Source of the DNA: Azoarcus sp.
Lineage (GTDB): Bacteria; Pseudomonadota; Gammaproteobacteria; Burkholderiales; Rhodocyclaceae
Direction of reading: 5' to 3'
DNA length: 64,000 nucleotides
NCBI GenBank assembly: GCA_030604735.1
Contig: JAUVVG010000001.1
Coordinates: 124,001 to 188,000, forward strand
Part shown: positions 35,181 through 44,518 of the stretch, one piece after another
Layout: every line of letters begins with the position of its first letter
Numbering within the stretch: position 1 is the stretch's first letter
Program-made: the position numbers and the translations under genes
Notes under the pieces: generated by a model
Seen by the model: the letters and a program-made list of their open reading frames with translations, nothing else
Told to the model about the DNA's origin: nothing
Database searches by the model: none

Positions 35181-36443
35181 TCACGGCCGCGAGGGCTTGC
35201 CGTCGGGGATAGGACGGAGGTAATCCTGTGCCAGCGCGACCCAATAGGCCGCGCCGATGGCGATATTGCCGTCGTTGAAGTCGTAGGCCGGGTTGTGCAC
35301 CATGCACGCCCCGGCTTCGTCGCCGCTGCCGTTGCCGATGAACAGGTAGCATCCGGGCACGCGTTCCAGCATGAAGGCGAAATCCTCGCTGCCGGTCAGC
35401 ATCGCGCCATCGGGATTCACTCTGTCATCGCCGAAGTGGCGGCGCGCCACGTCGATGGCGAAACGGGTTTCATCCGGGTCGTTAACCAGCACCGCATAGC
35501 CTGGACGCCAGTCGATGTCGGCGCGTACGTTGAAGCTTTCGGCATGCGCGGCTACCAGCGCCTTGATCCGCCGCTCGGTCGCTCTGCGAACCTCGGGGTC
35601 CAGCGCGCGTACGCCGATCTCGAGCTTGGCTGCATCGGGGATGACGTTGTTGGCATGGCCGGCGTTGAATGCGCCCACCGTGATCACCACCGGCTGCATG
35701 GGGTCGGTGTTGCGCGACACGATGGTCTGCAAGGCCATCACCAGCGAAGAAGCGGCGACCAGCGGATCGTCGGCCCGGTGTGGCATGCCACCGTGTCCGC
35801 CGCGTCCATGCAGCGTGATGGTGACGTAGTCCGACGAGGCCATCGTGGGGCCGCTGCGAAACACGAGCTGGCCCTGGGCATAGCCTGGCATGTTGTGCAT
35901 TGCGAAGATCGCATCGCAGGGAAAACGCTCGAAGAGGCCGTCTTCCATCATCTTGAGCGCGCCGCCGGCGCCTTCCTCGGCAGGTTGGAAGATCAGGTTG
36001 AGCGTGCCGTCGAACTCGCCGTGAAGTGAGAGGTGCTTGGCCGCGGCCAGCAGCATGGCCGTGTGACCATCATGACCGCAGGCGTGCATCACGCCATGAT
36101 GGCAACTGCTCCAGGCCAGTCCGGTATTCTCGATGATGGGCAAGGCATCCATGTCGGCGCGCAGGCCGATGCGCCTGGTGCCGGAGCCGCGCACCCTCTG
36201 TGCGACCACGCCGGTGCCACCCAGCCCCGTCGTGACCTGGTAGCCCCAGGCTTGCAATTGCTCGGCGACCAGACCGGCGGTGCGATGCTCGTCGAACGCC
36301 ATCTCGGGGTGACGATGGATGTCCCGGCGAACCTCGATGAACTCTTCCACCAGCGACGGGGCGAGGGCTACCGGCAAGCGGGTCGAGGAAGACGGTGCGG
36401 ACAAACCTGGCATGCGAGCAACTCCGGTATCGGTCTGAATCAA
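35181..36443 (-). CDS. M20-family amidohydrolase, hippurate-hydrolase-like
   Basis: A 420-residue metallopeptidase-fold hydrolase of the M20D type that splits N-acyl amino acids. Motifs: RRDIHRHPEMAFDEHRTAGL, GLRADMDALPI, metal ligands in HACGHDGHTAMLLAAA, QPAEEGAGGALKMMEDG, and RGGHGGMPHRADDP. Family members hydrolyse hippurate (benzoylglycine), N-acetyl amino acids or IAA conjugates; sequence alone does not decide. The context (TRAP uptake genes, glycine riboswitch, nearby benzoate pathway) favours an N-benzoyl or N-aroyl glycine. Start 36443 or an internal ATG at 36413 are both possible. It is divergent from a LysR gene. Confidence 0.85.
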   Translation of the reverse strand: MIQTDTGVARMPGLSAPSSSTRLPVALAPSLVEEFIEVRRDIHRHPEMAFDEHRTAGLVAEQLQAWGYQVTTGLGGTGVVAQRVRGSGTRRIGLRADMDALPIIENTGLAWSSCHHGVMHACGHDGHTAMLLAAAKHLSLHGEFDGTLNLIFQPAEEGAGGALKMMEDGLFERFPCDAIFAMHNMPGYAQGQLVFRSGPTMASSDYVTITLHGRGGHGGMPHRADDPLVAASSLVMALQTIVSRNTDPMQPVVITVGAFNAGHANNVIPDAAKLEIGVRALDPEVRRATERRIKALVAAHAESFNVRADIDWRPGYAVLVNDPDETRFAIDVARRHFGDDRVNPDGAMLTGSEDFAFMLERVPGCYLFIGNGSGDEAGACMVHNPAYDFNDGNIAIGAAYWVALAQDYLRPIPDGKPSRP

Positions 36444-36535
36444 GAAGAACGGTTTGATACATCGTAGAAATCTCGTTGACTCAAGTCCAATGCATTGTTG
36501 TACATTGATTGATAATTTTTATGCATGGATAAACT
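36444..36535. promoter_or_regulatory. divergent control region, amidohydrolase operon / lysR
   Basis: 92 AT-rich bases. The stretch around 36487-36530 has several T-N11-A possibilities and repeated TGCAT/TGTACATT-like elements, expected for a LysR-type binding site. The exact operator is not assigned. Confidence 0.4.
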
Positions 36536-37420
36536 GTGACGCTGGTCCAGCTCCGCCATTTCATCGTGCTCAGCGAGTCGGGCTCCTTTGCCAAGGCGTC
36601 CAAATTGCTTTTTCTGACCCAGCCGGCCCTGTCACGAAGCATCCAGGCACTCGAGTACGATCTGGGCCATGCCCTGTTCGATCGCATCGGGCGGCGGATC
36701 GAACTCACCATGGTGGGCAAGCAGTTACTGTCACGGGCGAGACGGCTGGTGCAGGAGGCGGACTCGCTCAAGGCCATCGGCCGTCAGATGCAGGACGGGG
36801 TCAGCGGCATCGTTCGGGTCGGACTGAGCTCGGGGCCGGGCGCCATCCTGTCCACCCCCATGCTGCTTCATATGGCGCAGCATCACCCCCGCTTGCAGCT
36901 CGAAGTGGCGCGGGGCAACACCGAGTTGCTGATCCATGCGCTGCGTGCCCAGCGTCTGGATGCGGCGGTGGTGGACATCCGCGCCTTGCGCCCCGCAGCC
37001 GACTTGACCGTCAGCGAGCAGGTCGAGATGTCGGCCAGCTTTTTATGCCGAAAGGGCCATCCCCTCGACGAGGTCGGAGTGCCCGTGCCCTTCGAGCGTC
37101 TGCTGGCCTATCCCATCGCCTCGACCCCGCTCAGTGACGAAGTCGCTCGCATGCTCACGGAGCGGTATGGCGCTGCGGCCAACCCGGACGACATGGTGAC
37201 GCTGCGCTGCGACGATACCGCGACACTCGTCGAAGTCGCCCGCAGCAGCGACGCCATCGTGCTCACCATCAAGGCCGCCGGACGCGATCTGGTGCCGCTC
37301 GATACCGTGCCGGCGCTGAACGCCACGGCCCGCTTCGGCCTCGTGACCCTGGCCCACCGGGCCGAGGTCCCGGGGCTGCGAATCGTCCGGGAACTGGTCA
37401 CGCGATTGCTCACGGCTTGA
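36536..37420 (+). CDS. LysR-family transcriptional regulator
   Basis: A 294-residue regulator with the N-terminal winged HTH (LVQLRHFIVLSESGSFAKASKLLFLTQPALSRSIQALEYDLG) and a two-lobed effector domain. It begins with GTG at 36536; the ATG just upstream runs into a stop. Divergent from the amidohydrolase-TRAP-dadA run, so it is the likely regulator of that run. The effector is not identifiable; hippurate or benzoate would fit the inferred module. Confidence 0.88.
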   Translation: MTLVQLRHFIVLSESGSFAKASKLLFLTQPALSRSIQALEYDLGHALFDRIGRRIELTMVGKQLLSRARRLVQEADSLKAIGRQMQDGVSGIVRVGLSSGPGAILSTPMLLHMAQHHPRLQLEVARGNTELLIHALRAQRLDAAVVDIRALRPAADLTVSEQVEMSASFLCRKGHPLDEVGVPVPFERLLAYPIASTPLSDEVARMLTERYGAAANPDDMVTLRCDDTATLVEVARSSDAIVLTIKAAGRDLVPLDTVPALNATARFGLVTLAHRAEVPGLRIVRELVTRLLTA

Positions 37421-37497
37421 TCTGGCGGGGCCGCTTGCGATCGGGCGGGTCCCCACTGGGCCATCTGCCGGCCACCCACTGGGTCAGCCTTCCGTGC

Positions 37498-37518
37498 TTT
37501 GTTAACCCGATTAACAAA
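37498..37518. promoter_or_regulatory. palindrome upstream of torA-like gene
   Basis: TTTGTTAA (37498-37505), 5 bases, TTAACAAA (37511-37518): a perfect inverted repeat 112 bases before the reductase ATG. A further GTTAATC lies at 37552-37558. Candidate operator for the TorR-like regulator or an anaerobic regulator; it does not match the FNR consensus. Confidence 0.5.
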
Positions 37519-37629
37519 CCCGCACCCACGGTTTGCATTTCTCGCGCCATCGTTAATCTTGGCCGAGGAAGATGGTGACCAAGCGGCCATCGGGCCGAAC
37601 CCGTCGAAAGCCGATCAAGGAGAGCCATC

Positions 37630-40296
37630 ATGCAAGTCAGTCGTCGTGAATTTCTCAAGTCGACCGCAGCCATCGCCGTCGCAACCGGTGGGCTGAAGAT
37701 CTTCGGTGTCAACGAAGTCTTTGGTGCCGACACCGTGCTGATTCCGCACGCTTCGCACTACGGCCCTTTCCTGGCCGTGGTGAAGAATGGCATTCTGGTC
37801 GGGGTGCAGCCGCGCAAGGAGTTCGATGCGATGCCGACCCAGATGCTGATCGACGGCATCCTCAGCCGCACCTATCACCCGACCCGGGTACAGGGGCCGA
37901 TGGTGCGTCGCTCCTACCTCGCCAATCCGCGCGGTGACACCAAGCCGCATCTGCGCGGTCAGGAACCCTTCGTCCGCGTAAGCTGGGACGAGGCGCTGGC
38001 GCTGGTGGCCGACGCGACCTTGCGCACCATCGAGGAGCATGGCAACGATGCGGTGTTCAGCTCGTCCTACGGCGGCTGGTCGCATGCCGGCGTGCTCCGC
38101 CCGCAGGTGCTGCAGGGGCGCCTTTTCGGCCTGATCGGCGGACACAGCGTGACCACCGGTGACTATTCCGGTGGTGCCTCGCAGGTCAGCCTGCCGCACA
38201 TCATCGGCGACATGGAGGTGTATTCGCCGCAAACCGCTTGGGAAGTCGTGCGCGAGCACACCGAGGTGTTCGTGCTGGTCGGCTGCGATCCGTGGAAGAA
38301 CAACCGCATCGAATACACCGTGGCCGACCACCAGATGTACCCGCGCTGGCAGGCGATCCGCGACGCCGGCGTGAAGTTCATCGCCATCGATCCGCAGCGC
38401 ACCACCACCGCCGAAGCGATGAACGCCGACTGGGTGAAGATCGTGCCCAACACCGACACCGCGCTGTTCCTCGCGATGTGCTGGCATGTCTACACCACCG
38501 GCAAGTACGACCAGGCCTACCTGGACAAATACACCGTCGGTTTCGAGCGCTTCCTGCCCTATCTGCTCGGCCAGGATGCGGACGGCACCCCGCCCAAGAC
38601 CCCTGAATGGGCGGCTGCGATCACCGGCATTCCCGCCGCGAAGATCGTCGAACTGGCCGATCTCTTCGCCAGCAAGCGCACCCAGTTCGCCGGCGCCTGG
38701 TCGCTGCAGCGCGCCCACCACGGCGAGATGAGCCACTGGGCCATCATCGCCTTCGCTGCGATGACCGGCAAGATCGGCAAGCCGGGGCAGGGCGTGGGCT
38801 TCAGCTGGCATTATGGCGGTGGCGGTATGCCGGTTTCCGGCAAGCGCGGCGCGGTAGGCATCTCGCAGGGCCGCAACCCGGCCAAGGGACGCTGTCCCGC
38901 GTCGCGGATATCGGAAATGTTGCTCAATCCGGGCAAGGCCTTCACCCGCGATGGTACGACGCTGACCTATCCCGATGTGCACATGATCTATAACGCCGGC
39001 AACAACTTCGTCCATCACCAGCAGAACACCAACGAGCTGATCGAGGCGATGGCGAAGAAGGTACACACCGTGGTCAACCAGGACCCGTGGTGGTGTGCCT
39101 CGTCGCGCTACGCCGATATCGTGCTGGCCGCGACGACTACGCTCGAGCGCGACGACATCAGCTCCGGCGGCACCTACAGTAACGACAAGATCTGGGCGAT
39201 GCGCCAGGTCATCCAGCCTTACGGGGACAGCCTCGACGACTTCGAGATCTTCCGTCGCCTGGCGGGTCTGCTCGGGGTCGAGTACGGCTTCACCGAGGGT
39301 CTGACGATGATGGACATCGTCAAGAACAGCTACGCCAATACCGACGCGGCCATCCCGTTCGAGACCTTCTGGGAAGCCGGCGTGGCCGAGATGGAAGTGC
39401 CAACCGAGGCGCGCTTGTGGGTTCGCCACGGCGACTTCTACACCGACCCGGAGAAGAGCCCGCTGCACACCGAGTCCGGCAAGATCGAACTCTTCTGCGA
39501 AGCCTTCGAGCGCTTCGGCACCCAGGAATGCCCGCCGATTCCGAAGTATCTCGAACCGGTGGAGTTCCTCGGCAACGCCAAGCCCGGACAGTTGCACGTG
39601 GTGAGCCCGCACCCCTACATGCGCGTGCATTCGCAGATGGCCAACGCTTCGGTCGCGGACGAACTGAACATCCAGGGTCGCGAGTTCGCCTTCGTCAATA
39701 CCGAGGATGCGCGGGAGCGCGGTGTCAAGGATGGCGACCTGATCGAGGTCTTCAACGATCGTGGCTCGATCATCGTCGGCGCACGGGTCACCGACAACAT
39801 CATGAAGGGCGTGCTCAGCATCTACGAGGGGGCCTGGTTGTCCAAGGACAGCAAGGGTCGCTGCAACAGCGGGGCGGTCAACATGCTGACCACCAGCGTG
39901 GCCTCGAGCGACCTGAGCCAGGCGACCAGCGCCAACACCTGCCTCGCATCGTTCCGCAAGTGCACCGACGCGGACGGCCCCAACCGTGCCTACGAGCCAC
40001 CTCCGGTCGAAACCCTCGCCCATGTCGAGCTCGACGTCGCGGCAATGAAGCTCGTGGAGCGTGCCTACGAGGCCAGAACCGCCGCCACGGCGACCATGAC
40101 CCCGGGTGAGCGCCTGTTCTACAACAACTGCACGCTATGCCACGTGCCTCGCGAACCGAGTGAATTCACGACGCGGCAATGGCATGGCATCACCGAGAGC
40201 ATGTTCCCGAGAACCGGTCTGACCGAGGAAGAGCGCAAGCTGGTGCTCGAATTCCTCGAACAGAACGCCAAGGATGCAGTGAAAACGGCAATCTGA
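37630..40296 (+). CDS. torA: TorA-like periplasmic molybdoenzyme with C-terminal haem c domain
   Basis: An 888-residue DMSO-reductase-family enzyme, inferred trimethylamine-N-oxide reductase. Tat signal SRREFLKSTA at residues 4-13; no N-terminal Fe-S motif, as in TorA/DorA/BisC; active-site Ser region TTGDYSGGASQVSLPHIIGD near 176-195, as in TorA; molybdopterin-binding segments through about 800. Residues past about 825 form an extra domain with the single haem motif CTLCH (NNCTLCHVPREPSEF, near 836). Ordinary TorA is about 50-60 residues shorter and receives electrons from a separate TorC. The torT/torS/torR neighbours support TMAO as substrate. No chaperone (torD) gene is adjacent. Confidence 0.88.
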   Translation: MQVSRREFLKSTAAIAVATGGLKIFGVNEVFGADTVLIPHASHYGPFLAVVKNGILVGVQPRKEFDAMPTQMLIDGILSRTYHPTRVQGPMVRRSYLANPRGDTKPHLRGQEPFVRVSWDEALALVADATLRTIEEHGNDAVFSSSYGGWSHAGVLRPQVLQGRLFGLIGGHSVTTGDYSGGASQVSLPHIIGDMEVYSPQTAWEVVREHTEVFVLVGCDPWKNNRIEYTVADHQMYPRWQAIRDAGVKFIAIDPQRTTTAEAMNADWVKIVPNTDTALFLAMCWHVYTTGKYDQAYLDKYTVGFERFLPYLLGQDADGTPPKTPEWAAAITGIPAAKIVELADLFASKRTQFAGAWSLQRAHHGEMSHWAIIAFAAMTGKIGKPGQGVGFSWHYGGGGMPVSGKRGAVGISQGRNPAKGRCPASRISEMLLNPGKAFTRDGTTLTYPDVHMIYNAGNNFVHHQQNTNELIEAMAKKVHTVVNQDPWWCASSRYADIVLAATTTLERDDISSGGTYSNDKIWAMRQVIQPYGDSLDDFEIFRRLAGLLGVEYGFTEGLTMMDIVKNSYANTDAAIPFETFWEAGVAEMEVPTEARLWVRHGDFYTDPEKSPLHTESGKIELFCEAFERFGTQECPPIPKYLEPVEFLGNAKPGQLHVVSPHPYMRVHSQMANASVADELNIQGREFAFVNTEDARERGVKDGDLIEVFNDRGSIIVGARVTDNIMKGVLSIYEGAWLSKDSKGRCNSGAVNMLTTSVASSDLSQATSANTCLASFRKCTDADGPNRAYEPPPVETLAHVELDVAAMKLVERAYEARTAATATMTPGERLFYNNCTLCHVPREPSEFTTRQWHGITESMFPRTGLTEEERKLVLEFLEQNAKDAVKTAI

Positions 40297-40349
40297 GGCC
40301 AGGGCCTGCTGCCTGGCGACGGTTCGAGCCATACATCGGCGCGGATGCT

Positions 40350-41462
40350 TCAGGGCGTGCGCGCCGTTTCCACTTCATAGACTGGTGCGAAGCCGGCCGG
40401 CGCCATCATCCAGTCGGCCGGAAAGCGGGCCAGGGTGGCGGGCTCGACCAGCTCCACATCCGGACCGACATGCGGCTCGACCGGCAGCCCTTCCAGTACG
40501 CGCAGCACTTGGCGCATCGCAAGACGTCCCTGCAGCACCGGGAAATCGGTGACCGAGGCCAGAACGCGGCCGCGGATCAGCGCGCCATACACGCCGGGGG
40601 TGATGTAGCTCGCGACGATACCGGTCGTGTCATCGCGTTGGCGGCGAAGCAACTCGGCGACGGCGACCTCGGCCATCGGCGCGTTGCCGACCAGATAATC
40701 GAGTCGCGGGTGCGCTTCGAGTGCATCCTCGACCAGCTGTCGCTGCACCGAGCGGCCGGTGTCGCCCCAGCGCACGGTAGCGACCTCCACTGCGCTGCCG
40801 GTCAGTGCGGCGTGGAAGCCACGGTCGATGAAGCCGACCCAGCCCGCTTCCTGCGGACCCGGAAACCACGCGATCCGCACCGGCGCCGATCCGGCCGGAT
40901 GACGCTCGGCCAACCAGCGGCCGATCTTCCAGCCGAGCTGATACCAGGGCACGCCCACCTTGGCGCGCACGCTGCCCGCGGCTATGTCATTGACCAGGGC
41001 CAGTGTCGGGCGGGTGGCGAGCGCTGGCACCAGAAGATCGTTGAGGCCGGCAAAGGTCACCGTGCCGACGAGCAAGGCATCGACCGCGGAATCCGCCAGG
41101 CAATCACCAACCAGCTCGCGCTGGCGCGCGAGATGCTCGTATCCGCCGGCTTCGAAGACACGTAATCCGATTCCGAGCGCACGCGCCTCCTCGACCATGC
41201 CGAAGTTCACCGCATGCCAGTAGCTGTCCTTGAGATGCGGATAAATCGCGCAGACCTGCCAGGCTTGCGACCGCGCGACGGCCTTCATTTCGTCGGCGGT
41301 CGGGCGAGTGTCGGCTTGGGCGGAGCCATCGGCCAGCCAGCGCGCCATCGGCCAGTCCTGGGCCAAACCGGGTGACGCGAGCAGCAGGGCGACCACAAGC
41401 GATACCGTCCGACCTGAGTCGAACCATGCCCGACAGGGTGAGCAACGGTAAGATGGGCGCAT
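40350..41462 (-). CDS. torT: TorT-like periplasmic sensor protein
   Basis: A 370-residue periplasmic binding protein-like protein with an N-terminal signal sequence (VSLVVALLLASPGLAQ). Conserved-looking segments: SQAWQVCAIYPHLKDSYWHAVNFGMVEEARALG and GVPWYQLGWKIGRWLAERHP. In E. coli, TorT binds TMAO and hands the signal to the periplasmic domain of TorS. ATG 41462 was chosen for the signal peptide. It is convergent with torA (53 bases) and divergent from torS (51 bases), so torT and torS share a tiny control region. Confidence 0.85.
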   Translation of the reverse strand: MRPSYRCSPCRAWFDSGRTVSLVVALLLASPGLAQDWPMARWLADGSAQADTRPTADEMKAVARSQAWQVCAIYPHLKDSYWHAVNFGMVEEARALGIGLRVFEAGGYEHLARQRELVGDCLADSAVDALLVGTVTFAGLNDLLVPALATRPTLALVNDIAAGSVRAKVGVPWYQLGWKIGRWLAERHPAGSAPVRIAWFPGPQEAGWVGFIDRGFHAALTGSAVEVATVRWGDTGRSVQRQLVEDALEAHPRLDYLVGNAPMAEVAVAELLRRQRDDTTGIVASYITPGVYGALIRGRVLASVTDFPVLQGRLAMRQVLRVLEGLPVEPHVGPDVELVEPATLARFPADWMMAPAGFAPVYEVETARTP

Positions 41463-41513
41463 CTTTTTATTGTGCCGGCTTGCAGCGCCTCTGCGCTGCG
41501 CTCTGGCGAAAGC

Positions 41514-44513
41514 ATGAGCGCTCCATCTTACGCCAAAGCCCCTTCGCCGCGACGCTTCGGTCTGCGTGAGCGTCTGCTGCTCGGCCTGCTGCTTGGTGCG
41601 CTCGGGACCGTGCTGGTGGCGGTGGTGGGGTGGTTGAGCTTTCAGCGCGTCGTCGACAGCCAGGCCGTCCTCGTGCGTGAAACCCTGCCGGCTGCCGACG
41701 TCTTGCACGACACGGTGCGCGCGAACGCGCGACTGGCGGCGGTCGCACCGCGGCTTGCCAGAGCAGACTCGATGGCCGAGCTGTCGCAACTGCGCACCCT
41801 GCTCGACCGGGAGTTGCCGCAGATTCGCGACCGCCTCGCCGCGCTCGACTCTCCGCATGTGGAAGAGGCATTGCGGCAACACCTGCAGCAGACCGCGGCG
41901 AGCTTGTCCCGGCAACTGGACGCCATGGCGGATGCCATCGCCGAGCGCCTCGCGCTGCGCGCCCAACGGGCGGCCCTGATAGACCGTCTGCGTGAGCAGA
42001 TCGACAGGCTCGAGGGCGTCGCCCGGATCCAGGCCGACAACGCGACCGCGTTTCTGGTCGCGACCCTGACCGCGATGCTGCACCGGCAGGACGGTACGAG
42101 TTCGACGCCTGGACACACCCGTGACAGCGTGCTCGATCTCGACATCGATACGCTGGAGCGCATGCATGAACTCAACCTCACAGTGAATGCATTGGGTGCG
42201 GTGATCGACCGCCTCGAAGAGCTGGACACACAAGGCACGCTCGAGCTCTCGCGCCAGCACTTCGAAACCCGGCTGGCGCTGCTGTTGCGCCGTGTACGAG
42301 ACATGCCCGACCCGGGTAGTCGCGCCCAGGCGATGGAGCTGCACGGATTGTTGAGTGCCGCCCTCGCGCCAGCGGGCGCGTTCTCGATTCGCGGGCGGGA
42401 GATCGCGCTGCTTCACGACATTAGCGCGCTGCAGATCCGGGTCGGGGAACTCACCACCGAACTCGATGCGCTGGCCGGTGAGCTGATCCATCGCGGCGGC
42501 CGGATGCTCGCCTCCGCCACCTTGGCGGCTGACCGCAGCGCCACGCCTGGCTTCATCGCCTTTGGCATTCTCGCGGCGGCGCTGCTGCTGTTCTCCACCA
42601 CCGTCATCGTGCACATCATGCGCCGCCAGACCCTGGGCCGCCTGCTCGCACTGGAGAGCGCCACGCTGGCCCTGGCGGCCGGTCAGCGCGACGTCGCCAT
42701 CGACACCCGTGGCCACGATGAACTGGCCTCCTTGTCGCGTGCGCTGGAAAGCTTCCGGCAGGATGCGATCGAGCGCGATCGGCTTGCCGAAGCGCTCAGG
42801 CTGGAGCGGGAGAATCTAGAATCCGAGGTCGCCAACCGTACCGCGCAGTTGCGCGACGCCAATGCCGCGCTGGCGCACGAGATGGTCGAACACGACGCCG
42901 CGCGGGCGCGCGCCGAGAAAGCGGACTTGGCCAAGACGGCCTTTCTCGGCACCCTCAGCCACGAGCTACGCACACCGATTTCCGGCATGCTCGGCTTGCT
43001 GGAACTGCTGCAGCCGGCCCTCGCCTCGCCGACTCAGCAGCATCGGGTGGGGCAGATCCGTTCGGCCGCGACCCTGTTGCTCGACCTGATCGAAGACATG
43101 CTGGACTTCGCGCGTATCGAGGCGGGCCAGGTGCATATCGACAAGACGCCGTTCAAGATCCGGCAGGCGGTCAACGATGTGTTCGCCGTGCAGGGCGCGC
43201 GTGCGGCCACCCGCGGCCTGGCCCTGGTGTCGGATATCGATCCTTCGATCCCGGAGTCCCTTGTCGGCGACCGCCCCAAGCTGATGCAGATTCTGCTGAA
43301 CCTGGTCGGCAACGCGATCAAGTTCAGCGATCAGGGCGTGGTGCAGTTGCGGGTCGTCCCGATCGATGGGCCTACCCACCTGCGCTTCTCGGTGGTCGAC
43401 CATGGCATCGGTATCGATCCGACGCGGCAAACCGAGGTCTTCGAGCCTTTCGTGCAGGTGCGTGACCAGGGCGGTCGCCATCATGCCGGCACCGGCCTCG
43501 GTCTGGCCGTGTGCAAACGGCTGGTGCAGGCCCTGAATGGTCGCATCGTGCTCGAGAGTGTGCCCGGCGTCGGTACCACGGTGAGCTTCGAGCTTGGATT
43601 CGACGCCGTGCCGAGTGCGCAGGTCACGCCCGTAGCTGATTCGGCGGCCGGGCCTGCTGCGGCGCTACTGCCTGGGCAGCACGTGCTGGTGGTCGAGGAC
43701 GATGAAGTCAACCAGCTGGTGATCGAGCGTTTTCTGGGTTTGCTCGGACAGGTGCCGCTGTGTGCGGACGGTGTCGAGGCCGCGTTGCGTATCGCGGCCG
43801 AGGTTCATGTCGACATCGCCCTTGTCGACATGAACCTGCCCGATGGCGACGGCTTGGGCTTGTTGTCGAGACTGCGTGACATCCCGGGTTTCGGCCGGAC
43901 GCCTGCCATTCTGATTTCCGCCCATCTTCCAAAGCAAGAGATTCAGTCCATGCTCGCCGCAGGCTTCTCTGCCGTCCTGCAAAAGCCTTTCACCCAGGCG
44001 CAGCTGGGGGCTACGCTGGCACGGGCGCTCGATGCCGCGGCAACCGGCGAGCCGGGCTCCGGCTCTCTCTCCGAGTCGTCTGCCCGGTCGTCCACCGGCC
44101 ATCCGGACCGTTCCGGCCCAGTGGGGGAGGCCGGGTCCGACCCGAGCGCGGCGCCCTGGATCGATCTCGCCTTTCTGCAAGCGGAACGCGATGCGCTCGG
44201 CATGGCGACGCTGAACGAGATTGCAGCGGTGTTCCAAAGGCAGGGCGAGATGCTGGTCGCATCGCTTGGCCAGGCCGCCGCCGCGGACGATCGCGAGGCG
44301 TGCCGCAAACTGGCGCACAAGCTCCGCGGCGCGGCCGCCAATCTCGGGCTCTCGCGACTTGCGACACAGGCCGCCGGCCTGGAGCAAGGCCTTGCCCGAT
44401 CCGGGCCGGAAGTCGATCTGGGGGAATGTACTGACGCCCTTGTGCGCGATTACAGGCGTACGCTCGGGGAACTGGAGGGGGCTCTGCGCGGGATCGACTC
44501 CAGCACTGATTGA
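41514..44513 (+). CDS. torS: TorS-like hybrid sensor histidine kinase
   Basis: A 999-residue membrane phosphorelay kinase. TM1 near residues 20-43 (LLLGLLLGALGTVLVAVVGW), a large helical periplasmic sensor region, TM2 near 345-365, HAMP, coiled coil, HisKA (AFLGTLSHELRTPISGMLGL), HATPase (NAIKFSDQG; DHGIGIDPTR; GTGLGLAVCKRL), receiver (VLVVEDDEVNQLVIERF; Asp in ALVDMNLPDGDG) and C-terminal Hpt (CRKLAHKLRGAAANLG). This His-Asp-His order is the TorS layout, with TorR as final acceptor. ATG 41514 was chosen over a GTG at 41472. Confidence 0.9.
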   Translation: MSAPSYAKAPSPRRFGLRERLLLGLLLGALGTVLVAVVGWLSFQRVVDSQAVLVRETLPAADVLHDTVRANARLAAVAPRLARADSMAELSQLRTLLDRELPQIRDRLAALDSPHVEEALRQHLQQTAASLSRQLDAMADAIAERLALRAQRAALIDRLREQIDRLEGVARIQADNATAFLVATLTAMLHRQDGTSSTPGHTRDSVLDLDIDTLERMHELNLTVNALGAVIDRLEELDTQGTLELSRQHFETRLALLLRRVRDMPDPGSRAQAMELHGLLSAALAPAGAFSIRGREIALLHDISALQIRVGELTTELDALAGELIHRGGRMLASATLAADRSATPGFIAFGILAAALLLFSTTVIVHIMRRQTLGRLLALESATLALAAGQRDVAIDTRGHDELASLSRALESFRQDAIERDRLAEALRLERENLESEVANRTAQLRDANAALAHEMVEHDAARARAEKADLAKTAFLGTLSHELRTPISGMLGLLELLQPALASPTQQHRVGQIRSAATLLLDLIEDMLDFARIEAGQVHIDKTPFKIRQAVNDVFAVQGARAATRGLALVSDIDPSIPESLVGDRPKLMQILLNLVGNAIKFSDQGVVQLRVVPIDGPTHLRFSVVDHGIGIDPTRQTEVFEPFVQVRDQGGRHHAGTGLGLAVCKRLVQALNGRIVLESVPGVGTTVSFELGFDAVPSAQVTPVADSAAGPAAALLPGQHVLVVEDDEVNQLVIERFLGLLGQVPLCADGVEAALRIAAEVHVDIALVDMNLPDGDGLGLLSRLRDIPGFGRTPAILISAHLPKQEIQSMLAAGFSAVLQKPFTQAQLGATLARALDAAATGEPGSGSLSESSARSSTGHPDRSGPVGEAGSDPSAAPWIDLAFLQAERDALGMATLNEIAAVFQRQGEMLVASLGQAAAADDREACRKLAHKLRGAAANLGLSRLATQAAGLEQGLARSGPEVDLGECTDALVRDYRRTLGELEGALRGIDSSTD

Positions 44514-44518
44514 GCCGA

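Noticed and set aside
37421..37629. FNR box or sigma-54 promoter before the torA-like gene
   Set aside because: TTGAT-N4-ATCAA and the GG-N10-GC spacing of sigma-54 sites are both absent; only the TTTGTTAA palindrome stands out.
37615..40023. Long open frame antisense to the torA-like gene
   Set aside because: Composition shadow of a strongly biased coding gene; no signal, motif or ribosome site.
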